Origin: Clostridium sp. AM30-24
GTDB lineage: Bacteria > Bacillota > Clostridia > Lachnospirales > Lachnospiraceae
DNA length: 64,000 nt
Direction: 5' to 3'
Assembly (NCBI RefSeq): GCF_003480435.1
Contig: NZ_QUJB01000003.1
Span: 62,001 to 126,000 of the forward strand
Positions within the stretch are counted from its first letter, which is position 1. Each line of letters starts with the position of its first letter. The notes under the pieces were generated by a model. That model was given only the letters and a program-made list of their open reading frames with translations. It had not been told where the DNA came from and searched no databases. Below, in pieces: positions 17,208 to 25,877 of this stretch. The position numbers were made by a program, and so were the translations under genes.

Positions 17208-17870
17208 ATGAAGTTAAAAAGAGTTTTTTTTGACCTTGACGGCACGCTGACAGATTCTATGCCGGGAATCACAAAGGGTGTTCAGTACGCGTTAAAGCAC
17301 TATGGCATCCGGGTGGATGATCTCTCAGCGCTAAAACCGTTTGTGGGGCCTCCTCTCTCGGACAGTTTTCAGAAATATTATAATTTTTCCGAGAAGGACG
17401 CGGATGATGCGGTCTATGTGTTCCGGGAATATTATGACGTGAAGGGCTGGAAGGACAATGCGCCTTTTGACGGTGTGAAGGAGATGCTGGAATCCTTAAG
17501 GGATGCTGGTCTTGAACTTTATGTGGCGACATCGAAGCCGGAAGAAACTGCAAAGAGAGTTCTGGAATATTTCCATATGACGGAGTATTTCAAATTTATC
17601 GGAGGTGCGTCGCTGGATGAAAAACGTGTGAATAAGGATGCGGTGATCCGGTATGTGCTGGCGGAAAACGGGATCAGTGAGGCGGAAAGATCATCAGTGA
17701 TCATGGTAGGAGACCGGGAGCACGATGTGAATGGTGCAAAAAAGACAGGACTTTCCGTGATCGGTGTCCTTTACGGATACGGAAGCAGGGAGGAGCTTTG
17801 GAGTGCCGGGGCAGACTACCTGTGTGAGACACCGGAGGAGACGGCGAAACTCATAAAGAGCCTGATGTAA
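17208..17870 (+). CDS. HAD family phosphatase (phosphoglycolate phosphatase-like)
   Basis: A 220-aa HAD hydrolase with motif I DLDGTLTD (nucleophile Asp9, acid/base Asp11), motif II in VATSKPE and motif III/IV in VGDREHDVNGA. A helical cap sits between motifs I and II (about 15-85), as in Gph/PpaX enzymes. The substrate is uncertain: phosphoglycolate, pyrophosphate or a nucleotide are all possible in this subfamily. ATG 17208 has AAAGAGG 8 nt upstream; the in-frame ATG 27 nt earlier lacks an RBS. Confidence 0.88.
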   Translation: MKLKRVFFDLDGTLTDSMPGITKGVQYALKHYGIRVDDLSALKPFVGPPLSDSFQKYYNFSEKDADDAVYVFREYYDVKGWKDNAPFDGVKEMLESLRDAGLELYVATSKPEETAKRVLEYFHMTEYFKFIGGASLDEKRVNKDAVIRYVLAENGISEAERSSVIMVGDREHDVNGAKKTGLSVIGVLYGYGSREELWSAGADYLCETPEETAKLIKSLM

Positions 17871-17924
17871 AAAAGAAAGAGCTCCGCCTTACCGTAAAAA
17901 CTGTCCGGTACCAGGAAATGGAAC

Positions 17925-17953
17925 TTGAAAAATGATCGATGATGCGCTATAAT
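17925..17953 (+). promoter_or_regulatory. Sigma-A promoter of the probable 6S RNA
   Basis: TTGAAA (17925-17930), 17-bp spacer, TATAAT (17948-17953). No protein-coding frame begins downstream before the terminator at 18164. Confidence 0.75.
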
Positions 17954-17959
17954 AGTGTT

Positions 17960-18190
17960 CAGTTAAAGGGTTAGTGATTCCTGGGATGTTCGACACTCCT
18001 GTCTATTTTGAACCTACATTTTGACATACGGGATTCCTATATTCTTGAACGGATGTCAGGCCTCCAAAGAGTGGAAGGCAGATGTTTAAGTGCGGATGCC
18101 CACCTAGCACTGCTAGGCGTCAATTATTCAGGAAACGGCATTTTGGGATTGCGAAAGATAAAAAAGCAGCGAGAGATCGCTGCTTCTTTT
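17960..18190 (+). ncRNA. ssrS: Probable 6S RNA
   Basis: A promoter-to-terminator unit of about 230 nt without a convincing frame. Near the 5' end CCTGGGATGTTCG resembles the conserved 6S opening (CTGAGATGTTCG in E. coli). TTCCTG (17978-17983) can pair with CAGGAA (18129-18134) to close the molecule. A CCTAGC-ACT-GCTAGG hairpin (18103-18117) lies on the 3' strand, as in the central bubble of Gram-positive 6S RNAs. 6S RNA mimics an open promoter and binds sigma-A RNA polymerase. The assignment is by eye. An 89-codon frame across it (18008-18277) has no RBS and is rejected. Confidence 0.65.
18164..18190 (+). terminator. Intrinsic terminator of the 6S-like RNA
   Basis: AAGCAGCGA and TCGCTGCTT form a 9-bp stem followed by CTTTT. 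Confidence 0.85.
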
Positions 18191-18323
18191 CATGTAGCAG
18201 GAAATTATAGGAAAGACCGCCTGCGAGGATTTCCAAACGACGGTTTTGGAATGCGGGGAATGTTCAGATTCTGTTAATACTCTTTTCTAAATGATCGAAG
18301 TATGATATTATGGGTGCAAACAG

Positions 18324-18358
18324 GCTTCGCCACCCGTGGCAGGGGTGAGAGAAGCGGC
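18324..18358 (+). other. Hairpin in the leader of the AI-2E permease gene
   Basis: GCTTC and CCACCC pair with GGGGTG and GAAGC, forming an interrupted stem that ends about 20 nt before the start codon. The start of the transcript is unclear; a TATGAT at about 18301-18306 is a possible -10. No known riboswitch is recognised. The rest of 18191-18378 shows nothing else. Confidence 0.4.
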
Positions 18359-18378
18359 TGCAAAGGAGAAATTTTTTT

Positions 18379-19698
18379 ATGAAAAATGAACGGTTTGAGC
18401 GATACATTTACATGGGCGTGACGGCGATCCTGGTACTGATCGCAGCGGTGTTCGTCGTGTTTCTGTTTCTGGAGCGGGCGGCAGTGTTCGCCTTTCTGGG
18501 AAAGATCCGGTTCGTTCTGGCCCCTGTGATCTATGGCGCGGTTCTTGCATTTTTAATGTCCCCGGTGTATAACCGGTGTTACACGATGGTGGTGTACGTG
18601 GAGGATAATGGCAAGGGAAAAGAGGACGGGGAAAAGAAGAGAAGGTCAAAGAAACGCTTCAAGAATGAAGGCTTTGGTGCCTTCCTTGGAAAAACAGTTG
18701 GAACGGTCGTAAGTCTTGCGTTCCTGATCGCGGTGATCGTCAGTCTTTCCAGCATGATCATTCCGCAGCTCTATTCCAGCATCGTGGGCATTATCAACAT
18801 GATGCCGGTATATTTCCAGAACGTATATGACTGGCTGACAGATTTCTTTGTGAACAATCCGCCGGTAGAGCAGGCGATCTTAAATATTTACGAGCAGTCT
18901 GCCCAGTATTTCCAGAGCTGGATGGAGACAGACCTGATGTCAAATCTCTCCAATTTCCAGAACTTCCAGAATATTGAGAAGATCCTTGGAGGTGTGTCCA
19001 GCGGAGTCATGAACGTGATCACGCTGACAAAAAACATGCTGATCGGATTGATCGTCATGATCTATCTGTTAAATATCAAGGAATCTCTTTCGGCGCAGGG
19101 GAAGAAGTTTATCTATTCCGTTCTTCCGCTGAAATCGGCCAATATCGTTGTGGCTGAATTTCAGTTTATTAAAAAGGCGTTTTCCGGCTTTATTATCGGA
19201 AAACTGATCGATTCCCTGATCATCGGAATCCTCTGCTTTATCCTGATGCATCTGTTCAAGCTGCCGTATGAGCTGCTGATCAGCGTGATCATCGGAGTAA
19301 CAAATGTGATTCCGTTCTTCGGACCGTTTATCGGTGCAATTCCGTGCGCGATCCTCGTATTTTTGATCAGTCCGAAGCAGTGTCTGTATTTTATTGGCCT
19401 GATTCTTGTACTTCAGCAGTTCGATGGAAATATCTTAGGACCGAAGATCCTTGGAAATTCCACAGGTGTTTCGAGCTTTGGCGTCCTGTTTTCGATCCTG
19501 CTGTTCGGAGGATTGTATGGGTTTGTGGGAATGATCATCGCGGTTCCGCTGATGGCGGTCATTATCCACATTTATAATCAGATTCAGGACCATTTTCTGG
19601 CAAAGAAAAATCTGAGCAGTAAAGAAGAAGATTATGTGAATCTGGATCGGATCGACGAGCAGAGCGGCAAATATGAAAAACATAAGGATGTACAATAG
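18379..19698 (+). CDS. AI-2E family transporter (PF01594 permease)
   Basis: A 439-aa membrane protein: two N-terminal membrane segments, a basic cytoplasmic loop (about 75-95, rich in Lys/Arg), a further segment, a soluble region, then a cluster of C-terminal segments. The conserved ISVIIGVTNVIPFFGPFIGAIP motif identifies the AI-2E/PerM family. Members include autoinducer-2 exporters and Na+/H+ antiporters, so the name does not prove quorum-sensing function. An AAAGGAG RBS lies 10 nt upstream. The SpoIID-like gene starts 23 bp downstream and is probably co-transcribed. Confidence 0.93.
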   Translation: MKNERFERYIYMGVTAILVLIAAVFVVFLFLERAAVFAFLGKIRFVLAPVIYGAVLAFLMSPVYNRCYTMVVYVEDNGKGKEDGEKKRRSKKRFKNEGFGAFLGKTVGTVVSLAFLIAVIVSLSSMIIPQLYSSIVGIINMMPVYFQNVYDWLTDFFVNNPPVEQAILNIYEQSAQYFQSWMETDLMSNLSNFQNFQNIEKILGGVSSGVMNVITLTKNMLIGLIVMIYLLNIKESLSAQGKKFIYSVLPLKSANIVVAEFQFIKKAFSGFIIGKLIDSLIIGILCFILMHLFKLPYELLISVIIGVTNVIPFFGPFIGAIPCAILVFLISPKQCLYFIGLILVLQQFDGNILGPKILGNSTGVSSFGVLFSILLFGGLYGFVGMIIAVPLMAVIIHIYNQIQDHFLAKKNLSSKEEDYVNLDRIDEQSGKYEKHKDVQ

Positions 19699-19721
19699 CT
19701 GTTCTGATCGGGAAAGGAACT

Positions 19722-22022
19722 ATGAACGAGAGAAGGAAACTGATAAACTGGGTTGCGGGCGTCACAACTTTTATTGTGGCGCTGCTGATCGTGATCGTAC
19801 TTCTGGATACAAAGCAGGACGGAGTCTCCCTGGCAGCAGCGTCCCGGACTGTGGCACTGACTCTGGAATCGGGAAACAGTATTCTTGAAAACGCGCCGGA
19901 GACCTCCAACTTTTCGGAAGAGTTCTCGGATCAGTGGTATGTGAAGTATATGGACTATCTGTATGGTCAGGGTTATCTTGACAGCAGCATAGTTCGGGCG
20001 GACGAAAAGAGTGCCACGTCCGCAGTTACATATGCGGTCCTTGCGGGCTGGGCGAAGAAGGCATCGGAAGAAGGAAACGGGGAGACGGATGCGCTCCTTT
20101 CCTACACAGATGCCGGTGACAAGGCGAAGAAGGCGGTATCCAGTGAGAATTTCTGGAAGTTTTACGACGCATTCCGGGCAGCCGTGGATCCAGACGGAGA
20201 TGTGGCCGAGGTGGAGACAGACCTCTACGGCACACCGGACAATGTGGACGGCGCTCCGGCCTGGACGGCCTACACGAGGGACGGGAGTTTTCAATTTGAG
20301 GGGCTTTACCTCGACGGATATATCGACCGGAAGATCCGTTTTCTGGCGAGAGATGATGAGATCCTGAAAGTTGAGGGAATGGTCTCAGATGAGATCGTCT
20401 ATGAGAATGCGTGGATCTCGGGATTTTCCGGGAAGACGGTAACTGTATTTATCGGAAACATCCAGAGAGAATTTCCGGTAAAGGGAGTCTTGAAGGATGA
20501 GAGTGAGATCTCCGGCCAGATCGGGGATCTGTATTTAAAGAGCGGGAATCCGAAGCGTCTTGTGTTAAAGAAAGAGAAGATCACAGGAACGGTCCTCGCG
20601 GTCCGCGATACGGAGATTGAGATCGACGGCTACGGCAGTGTGCCGTTGGCGGATCAGTTTAAGATCTACCGCACTTACGGTGTTCTGAGGGAACAGCAGA
20701 AGAAGGATATTCTCGTCGGCTACCATATGCAGGAATTTGTGGTTGCAGACGGAAAGATCTGCGCAGCCCTCACAACGGAAAAACCGGATATTGACGCGAT
20801 CCGCGTGCTGCTTATGACAAATGGATTTAAGTCCCTGTTTCACAGTGAGATCACGCTGTCCTGCGATTCCATGGCAGTCTTAGAGTATGGAGATGAGAAG
20901 GACGCAAAGACGGAATCCATTGCGGCAGGGGAGACAGTGACGATAAAACCCGGGGATTCCAGACTTGCGGACGGACGTCTCACATTCCGTTCTGCCAATG
21001 AGGGCGGAATGATCACCGTGCACAGTTTGAGCCGTGCTCAGGGAACTCCTGTTTATCCGGGACATATGGAGATTACGGAGGAGAATGACGGTCTGCTTCT
21101 CTTAAATGAGGTGGATCTGGAGGAATATTTAAAACGCGTAACACCGAGTGAGATGCCGCCGACTTACGAACTGGAGGCATTAAAGGCTCAGGCGATTTGT
21201 GCGAGAACTTACGCATGGCACCAGATTCAGGGAAACTCTTACTCTACCTACGGTGCCCATGTGGATGACAGCACAAATTTTCAGGTTTACAACAATACGC
21301 TGACTTATGATTCTACGGATGCCGCAGTGAATGAGACATTCGGACAGCTTCTGGAATACAACGGGGATCCGATCGAGGCATTCTATTATTCCACATCCGA
21401 CGGACATGGAACCGACGGAAGCGTGTGGGGAGCGGATGCGTCCGGTACGCCGTACCTCAGAGCTGTCACGATCAACGATAAGGCGAAAAAGATGGATCTG
21501 ACATCTAATGAGGCGTTTGAGAATTTTATCAAGGATGAAAATACGGATGCCTATGACTCTGATTTCCCGATGTTTCGTTGGAACACGAAGACCACAAGCA
21601 CGATCCTGGACGAAAAGATCGGTGGAGTCGGCAGAATCACGGGACTGACGATCACCTCAAGAGGAGCCGGTGGATACGCAAAGACCCTGAAAGTCGTTGG
21701 AACGGAAGGCTCCAAGACATTTTCGGGACAGAGCCGGATCCGCAGCATTCTCGGAAATGCGTCGCTTGTATACAACAGAAAGGACGGATCCACATCCACG
21801 GGATGGGATACGCTTCCAAGTGGTTTCATCTATATCGAAAATAATGGAACAGATGAAAATCAGGTGACGACCTTCACGATTTATGGAGGCGGTTTCGGAC
21901 ATGGTGTCGGTATGAGCCAGAACGGTGCTCAGGGCATGGCGAAGCAGGGAAAGACCTGTCAGGAGATTTTGAAGTTTTTCTATGATGGGTGCGGGCTGAT
22001 GGATATCAGTGAAGTGAATTGA
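19722..22022 (+). CDS. SpoIID/LytB domain cell-wall protein
   Basis: A 766-aa protein with an N-terminal membrane anchor (about 9-30, LINWVAGVTTFIVALLIVIV), a long region of unknown fold (30-450), and a C-terminal SpoIID/LytB domain. The domain carries LLNEVDLEEYLKRVTPSEMP, the ALKAQAICARTYA segment and the closing GFGHGVGMSQNGAQGMAKQG. SpoIID enzymes are lytic transglycosylases acting on denuded glycan strands during engulfment. The long extra region makes this a large paralogue rather than SpoIID itself. It follows the AI-2E gene and ends at a strong terminator. Confidence 0.88.
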   Translation: MNERRKLINWVAGVTTFIVALLIVIVLLDTKQDGVSLAAASRTVALTLESGNSILENAPETSNFSEEFSDQWYVKYMDYLYGQGYLDSSIVRADEKSATSAVTYAVLAGWAKKASEEGNGETDALLSYTDAGDKAKKAVSSENFWKFYDAFRAAVDPDGDVAEVETDLYGTPDNVDGAPAWTAYTRDGSFQFEGLYLDGYIDRKIRFLARDDEILKVEGMVSDEIVYENAWISGFSGKTVTVFIGNIQREFPVKGVLKDESEISGQIGDLYLKSGNPKRLVLKKEKITGTVLAVRDTEIEIDGYGSVPLADQFKIYRTYGVLREQQKKDILVGYHMQEFVVADGKICAALTTEKPDIDAIRVLLMTNGFKSLFHSEITLSCDSMAVLEYGDEKDAKTESIAAGETVTIKPGDSRLADGRLTFRSANEGGMITVHSLSRAQGTPVYPGHMEITEENDGLLLLNEVDLEEYLKRVTPSEMPPTYELEALKAQAICARTYAWHQIQGNSYSTYGAHVDDSTNFQVYNNTLTYDSTDAAVNETFGQLLEYNGDPIEAFYYSTSDGHGTDGSVWGADASGTPYLRAVTINDKAKKMDLTSNEAFENFIKDENTDAYDSDFPMFRWNTKTTSTILDEKIGGVGRITGLTITSRGAGGYAKTLKVVGTEGSKTFSGQSRIRSILGNASLVYNRKDGSTSTGWDTLPSGFIYIENNGTDENQVTTFTIYGGGFGHGVGMSQNGAQGMAKQGKTCQEILKFFYDGCGLMDISEVN

Positions 22023-22032
22023 GAAACAGGAA

Positions 22033-22071
22033 AAGGACCAGAAAGGCAGAAGTGCAGCCTTCCTGGTCCTT
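22033..22071. terminator. Intrinsic terminator after the SpoIID-like gene
   Basis: AAGGACCAG pairs with CTGGTCCTT with an inner GGC/GCC, giving a long stem. The T-run is poor. Structured repeat copy 2 begins within 3 nt. Confidence 0.7.
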
Positions 22072-22073
22072 GT

Positions 22074-22156
22074 CAATGATGCGCACTCGCGCGAAGATGT
22101 AGACTGTCACAAGCGACCGCGCGAGGCGCGAGAATGTGCCATGGCACATTCTTTTT
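22074..22156 (+). repeat. Structured intergenic repeat, copy 2 (hairpins C and D only)
   Basis: It matches copy 1 from ATGATGCGCACTCGCGCG through the terminal GAATGTGCC/GGCACATTC hairpin but lacks hairpins A and B. The inner stem reads GTCAC-AA-GCGAC, one mismatch against GTCGC in the other copies. It sits between the convergent SpoIID-like and pfk genes, so its last hairpin with TTTTTT could also serve as a terminator. Confidence 0.88.
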
Positions 22157-23370
22157 TACTTTCTGTACAGATATTTCGGTACACCGTTTTCCATCACACG
22201 CGTTGGCTCGCCCTGAATCAGCGGGAGAGCGTAGGCTAAGAAGTCATCGGTGATGTCGTTTCCGGAAGCGCTGATCCATTCCTTCGGAAATTTCTTCTCC
22301 TGATTACAGATGAGGCTCACATCCTCCGTAGAGCAGTGCATCGTGTAGGGAACATTGGAGTCACGCTTGAAGGCGATCATTTTCTTTGTCTCCCCGGCGA
22401 GAGCTGCCTTCACGCCCGCGGCACCTGCCATAGCGGATTCTTCGATATCCGTCTCAGATACCATCATGCCGCTGCAGCGCTGGTTGACGTTTAACTCGAT
22501 GGAGCGGACTTTTACGCCGAACTTATCGCGGACAAAGCTCTCTAAGATCTCACCGCATCCGGTGAGCATCTTGTGACCGAAGGAGTCAAGCTTTGCGGCA
22601 TCAGAGTACTCACAGATAAAGGTTCCGCCCTCATCGGCGATTCCCTCGGAGACGCAGACAACGAGGTTCGGGGACTTTTTGAAAGCCGCGTCGAGATCCT
22701 TGTAGAACTGTTCTAAAGAGAATGGTGTTTCCGGAAGGTAGATCAGGCATGGGTTGTCGCCCTCATATTTTCTTGCAAGCTTTGAGGCCGCTGTGAGCCA
22801 TCCGGCATGGCGTCCCATGATCTCGACGATGGTGACAGATCTCTGCTGATAGACAGAGGCATCAAGAACGATCTCGCGGACAGTGGAAGCAACATATTTT
22901 GCAGCGCTTCCGAATCCGGGGGTGTGGTCAGTGAGGACAAGGTCGTTATCGATCGTTTTTGGAATCCCGATGAATTTCACATCGCTTCCGATTTTTTCCG
23001 CGTAGCGGGAGAGCTTGTCCACGGTATCCATGGAGTCATTTCCGCCCACGTAGAGAAAGTAACCGATGTTCATCTCGCGGAAGTTGTCAAAGATCGCCGG
23101 ATAAACTTCGCTTTCTAAATCAGCCGGGAGTTTATAACGGCAGGAGCCGAGATAAGCGGCCGGAGTGAGTTTTAGGAGTTCCAGTTCTTCTTCAGAAAGA
23201 TCCGTGGAGAGGTCCATCACATGGTCCGCGAGGAAGCCTTCGATCCCGTTGATCATTCCAAGAACATGTCCGTCTGTGCCGGATTCCCGGAATGCTTTTA
23301 CTGCGCCGTAAAGACTCGCGTTGATAACGGCGGTCGGTCCGCCGGACTGTCCGATTACAAGATTTTTCAT
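22156..23370 (-). CDS. 6-phosphofructokinase with pyrophosphate-type active-site residues
   Basis: A 404-aa glycolytic kinase converting fructose 6-phosphate to fructose 1,6-bisphosphate. It has the N-terminal IGQSGGPTAVIN loop, YVGGNDSMDT and GIPKTIDNDL. Classical ATP enzymes have GGDGS and PGTIDND. An Asp after GGN and a Lys in PKTIDND are the pair associated with pyrophosphate-dependent enzymes, so PPi use is inferred, not shown. The frame extends 13 codons upstream, but ATG at 23370 follows GGAGA and starts the conserved MKNLVIGQSGG. Confidence 0.88.
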   Translation of the reverse strand: MKNLVIGQSGGPTAVINASLYGAVKAFRESGTDGHVLGMINGIEGFLADHVMDLSTDLSEEELELLKLTPAAYLGSCRYKLPADLESEVYPAIFDNFREMNIGYFLYVGGNDSMDTVDKLSRYAEKIGSDVKFIGIPKTIDNDLVLTDHTPGFGSAAKYVASTVREIVLDASVYQQRSVTIVEIMGRHAGWLTAASKLARKYEGDNPCLIYLPETPFSLEQFYKDLDAAFKKSPNLVVCVSEGIADEGGTFICEYSDAAKLDSFGHKMLTGCGEILESFVRDKFGVKVRSIELNVNQRCSGMMVSETDIEESAMAGAAGVKAALAGETKKMIAFKRDSNVPYTMHCSTEDVSLICNQEKKFPKEWISASGNDITDDFLAYALPLIQGEPTRVMENGVPKYLYRK

Positions 23371-23493
23371 AAGATTCTCCAATCTGAATAGATTTACGCC
23401 GGCTGTCATGAAACTTCATGGCAGGTACCGCCGCAGTTTATTATTCCGCCGGAGTCTTCCGAACGGAAAAAACCAAAAATTTTGCACACAGAT

Positions 23494-23522
23494 ATTATAA
23501 AAAAAGGAAAAAGGAAAATCAA
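23494..23522 (-). promoter_or_regulatory. Possible sigma-A promoter for the phosphofructokinase gene
   Basis: On the minus strand: TTGATT (23517-23522), 17-bp spacer, TATAAT (23494-23499), giving a leader of about 120 nt. Confidence 0.5.
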
Positions 23523-23621
23523 TCATCTTTTTTTATCCAAGGGCCATGTATAAAAATAAAAAAACAGGCAATCCTATGATCAGTACCAAAGAAAAAGATT
23601 AATACTTATCCTCCCCTTTTT

Positions 23622-23669
23622 AATACCCTGTTCGCTGACCTTATAGAGGCGGCGGGTGGGGTATTTTTT
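23622..23669 (+). terminator. Intrinsic-terminator-like hairpin of unclear ownership
   Basis: AATACCC (23622-23628) pairs with GGGTATT (23659-23665), extended by seven further pairs including G-U, and is followed by TTTT. No plus-strand gene lies immediately upstream (the pfk gene runs away from it), so it may end an unrecognised transcript. The rest of 23523-23621 is AT-rich and unassigned. Repeat copy 3 follows directly. Confidence 0.6.
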
Positions 23670-23670
23670 G

Positions 23671-23742
23671 TGTACTCGCGCGAAGATGTAGATTGTCGCA
23701 AGCGACCGCGCGAGGCGCAGGAATGCGCCAAGGTACATTCTT
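23671..23742 (+). repeat. Structured intergenic repeat, copy 3 (truncated, diverged)
   Basis: It retains ACTCGCGCGAAG, the 12-nt bulge, GTCGC-AA-GCGAC and CGCGCGAGGCGC, but the outer GCGC on the left is replaced by GT. Hairpin D is degraded (GAATGCGCC/GGTACATTC). It lacks A and B. It lies upstream of the oleate hydratase promoter. Confidence 0.85.
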
Positions 23743-23758
23743 ATTTACAAGGAAAGGC

Positions 23759-23787
23759 TTGACAAAGCCTGCGGAAAGGATTACTAT
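23759..23787 (+). promoter_or_regulatory. Sigma-A promoter for the oleate hydratase gene
   Basis: TTGACA (23759-23764), 17-bp spacer, TACTAT (23782-23787). Confidence 0.6.
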
Positions 23788-23864
23788 CAGAAATAGCAAT
23801 ATGGTTATTAAAACTACATGATATAGAAAAAAGAAACAAAATAAATAGGAAAGGAAACTGAAAA

Positions 23865-25835
23865 ATGAGCAAAAAAGGATGGAAAGCCGGAGCAGTGATA
23901 GCGGCGGGTGCCGGAATTACAGCAGTACTTGCAGCAAAGAAACGTGGAAAGCAGGAAAAGGATCAGACGAAAAAAACTTCCCATGGGAACAGATCCGATT
24001 ACCGCAACACAGAGCTCGGAAAGCATGATAAGAACAGCAAGGGAATCTACTATACAAACGGAAATTATGAGGCATTTGCCCGCCCGGAAAAACCGGCCGG
24101 GATCGATGAGAAATCTGCATATCTTGTAGGAAGCGGTCTTGCGTCTCTGGCAGCAGCGTGCTTTCTTGTCCGTGACGCCCAGATGCCGGGAAAGAATATC
24201 CATATTTTAGAGGCTATGGATATAGCCGGCGGTGCCTGTGACGGAATCGATGATCCGACAAGAGGATATGTGATGCGCGGCGGCCGTGAGATGGAGGATC
24301 ATTTTGAGTGCCTATGGGATCTCTTCCACAGTATCCCGTCTCTGGAGGTTCCGGGTGCGTCCGTTCTCGATGAGTATTACTGGTTAAACAAGCATGATCC
24401 AAACTATTCCCTCTGCCGTGCCACAGAGCATCGCGGTGAGGATGCCCACACGGACGGGAAGTTCGGTTTGAGCCAGAAAGGCAGCATGGAGATCATGAAG
24501 CTGTTCTTTACAAGGGATGAGGACCTCTACGACAAGAGTATCGAGGATATCTTTGACGATGAGGTATTTGGCTCTGAGTTCTGGCTCTACTGGAGAACTA
24601 TGTTCGCCTTTGAAAACTGGCACAGCGCACTGGAGATGAAACGGTATTTCCAGCGATTCATCCATCATATCGGCGGACTTCCGGATTTTTCTGCCCTGAA
24701 ATTCACACGCTATAACCAGTACGAATCCCTGATCCTTCCGATGCAGAAATATCTGGAGGCAGCGGGAGTAGAATTTAAGTTCGGCACGGAGGTCACAAAT
24801 GTCCGTTTCGAGATCAAAGACGGTAAGAAGACGGCCCGCGCCATTGAGTGCTGCACGAAGAACGGGGACACGGAGATTCCATTGACAGAAAAGGATCTTG
24901 TGTTCATCACAAACGGAAGCTGTACGGAGGGAACGATCTACGGTGACCAGAACCATGCACCGGTGGACGATGCGGAAGTGAGAAGCAGCGGGTGCTGGAG
25001 CCTCTGGAAAAAAATTGCGGCGCAGGATCCGTCCTTCGGTCATCCGGAGAAGTTCTGCTCTGATATTGAAAAGACAAACTGGGAGTCCGCGACGGTGACC
25101 ACAGCAAATGAGGAGATCATCGATCAGATCAAAAAGATCTGCAAGCGTGATCCAAGAACCGGAAAAGTCGTCACCGGCGGTATCGTGAGCTGCCGCGATT
25201 CCAGATGGCTCTTAAGCTGGACCATCAACCGTCAGGGACAGTTCAAGAATCAGAAAAAAGAGGAGATCTGCGTGTGGGTATACAGCCTGTTCACAGATGT
25301 CCCGGGTGACTATGTGAAGAAGCCGATGAAGGAGTGTACCGGTAAGGAGATCACTGCTGAGTGGCTTTATCATCTCGGAATCCCGGTGGAGGACATCGAG
25401 AGACTGTCAGGAGAAGAGTGCAACTGCACACCGACCATGATGCCGTATATCACCGCATTCTTTATGCCGAGGTCTGCCGGAGACCGCCCGGATGTGATTC
25501 CGGACGGTTCTGTAAATGCCGCTTTCCTTGGACAGTTTGCGGAGACTCCGAGAGATACGATCTTCACTACAGAGTATTCTGTCCGTACCGCCATGGAAGC
25601 AGTATACGGACTCTGTGGAGTGGACCGCGGTGTGCCGGAGGTATGGGGCAGTGTCTATGATGTGAGAGAGCTCTTAGACAGCACGGTGAAGCTCATGGAC
25701 GGAAAGTCCCCGCTTGAGATGAAGCTTCCGATGCCGTTTGAGATGTTGAAAAAGCCGCTGCTCAGAAAGATCGATAAGACGATCGTTGGAAAACTTCTGC
25801 GTGATCACGACGTTTTGAAAGATTGGATGCTGTAG
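23865..25835 (+). CDS. ohyA: Oleate hydratase (FAD-dependent, MCRA family)
   Basis: A 656-aa member of the 67-kDa myosin-cross-reactive-antigen family. These enzymes add water to cis-9 double bonds of unsaturated fatty acids, giving 10-hydroxy acids and detoxifying host fatty acids. The FAD-binding start AYLVGSGLASLAAACFL (about 85-101) and the signature GGREMEDHFECLWDLF (catalytic Glu) are intact. The N-terminus has an additional hydrophobic, Ala/Gly-rich stretch (about 6-25), which could anchor the enzyme to the membrane. It has its own promoter and terminator and therefore stands alone. Confidence 0.93.
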   Translation: MSKKGWKAGAVIAAGAGITAVLAAKKRGKQEKDQTKKTSHGNRSDYRNTELGKHDKNSKGIYYTNGNYEAFARPEKPAGIDEKSAYLVGSGLASLAAACFLVRDAQMPGKNIHILEAMDIAGGACDGIDDPTRGYVMRGGREMEDHFECLWDLFHSIPSLEVPGASVLDEYYWLNKHDPNYSLCRATEHRGEDAHTDGKFGLSQKGSMEIMKLFFTRDEDLYDKSIEDIFDDEVFGSEFWLYWRTMFAFENWHSALEMKRYFQRFIHHIGGLPDFSALKFTRYNQYESLILPMQKYLEAAGVEFKFGTEVTNVRFEIKDGKKTARAIECCTKNGDTEIPLTEKDLVFITNGSCTEGTIYGDQNHAPVDDAEVRSSGCWSLWKKIAAQDPSFGHPEKFCSDIEKTNWESATVTTANEEIIDQIKKICKRDPRTGKVVTGGIVSCRDSRWLLSWTINRQGQFKNQKKEEICVWVYSLFTDVPGDYVKKPMKECTGKEITAEWLYHLGIPVEDIERLSGEECNCTPTMMPYITAFFMPRSAGDRPDVIPDGSVNAAFLGQFAETPRDTIFTTEYSVRTAMEAVYGLCGVDRGVPEVWGSVYDVRELLDSTVKLMDGKSPLEMKLPMPFEMLKKPLLRKIDKTIVGKLLRDHDVLKDWML

Positions 25836-25877
25836 AGGCGCGGCGCGCAGATAAAATAGATATATGAGAATATAATG

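Noticed and set aside
18008..18277. 89-codon plus-strand frame in the 6S-like region
   Set aside because: No RBS, spans an intrinsic terminator, and overlaps a promoter-driven structured RNA.
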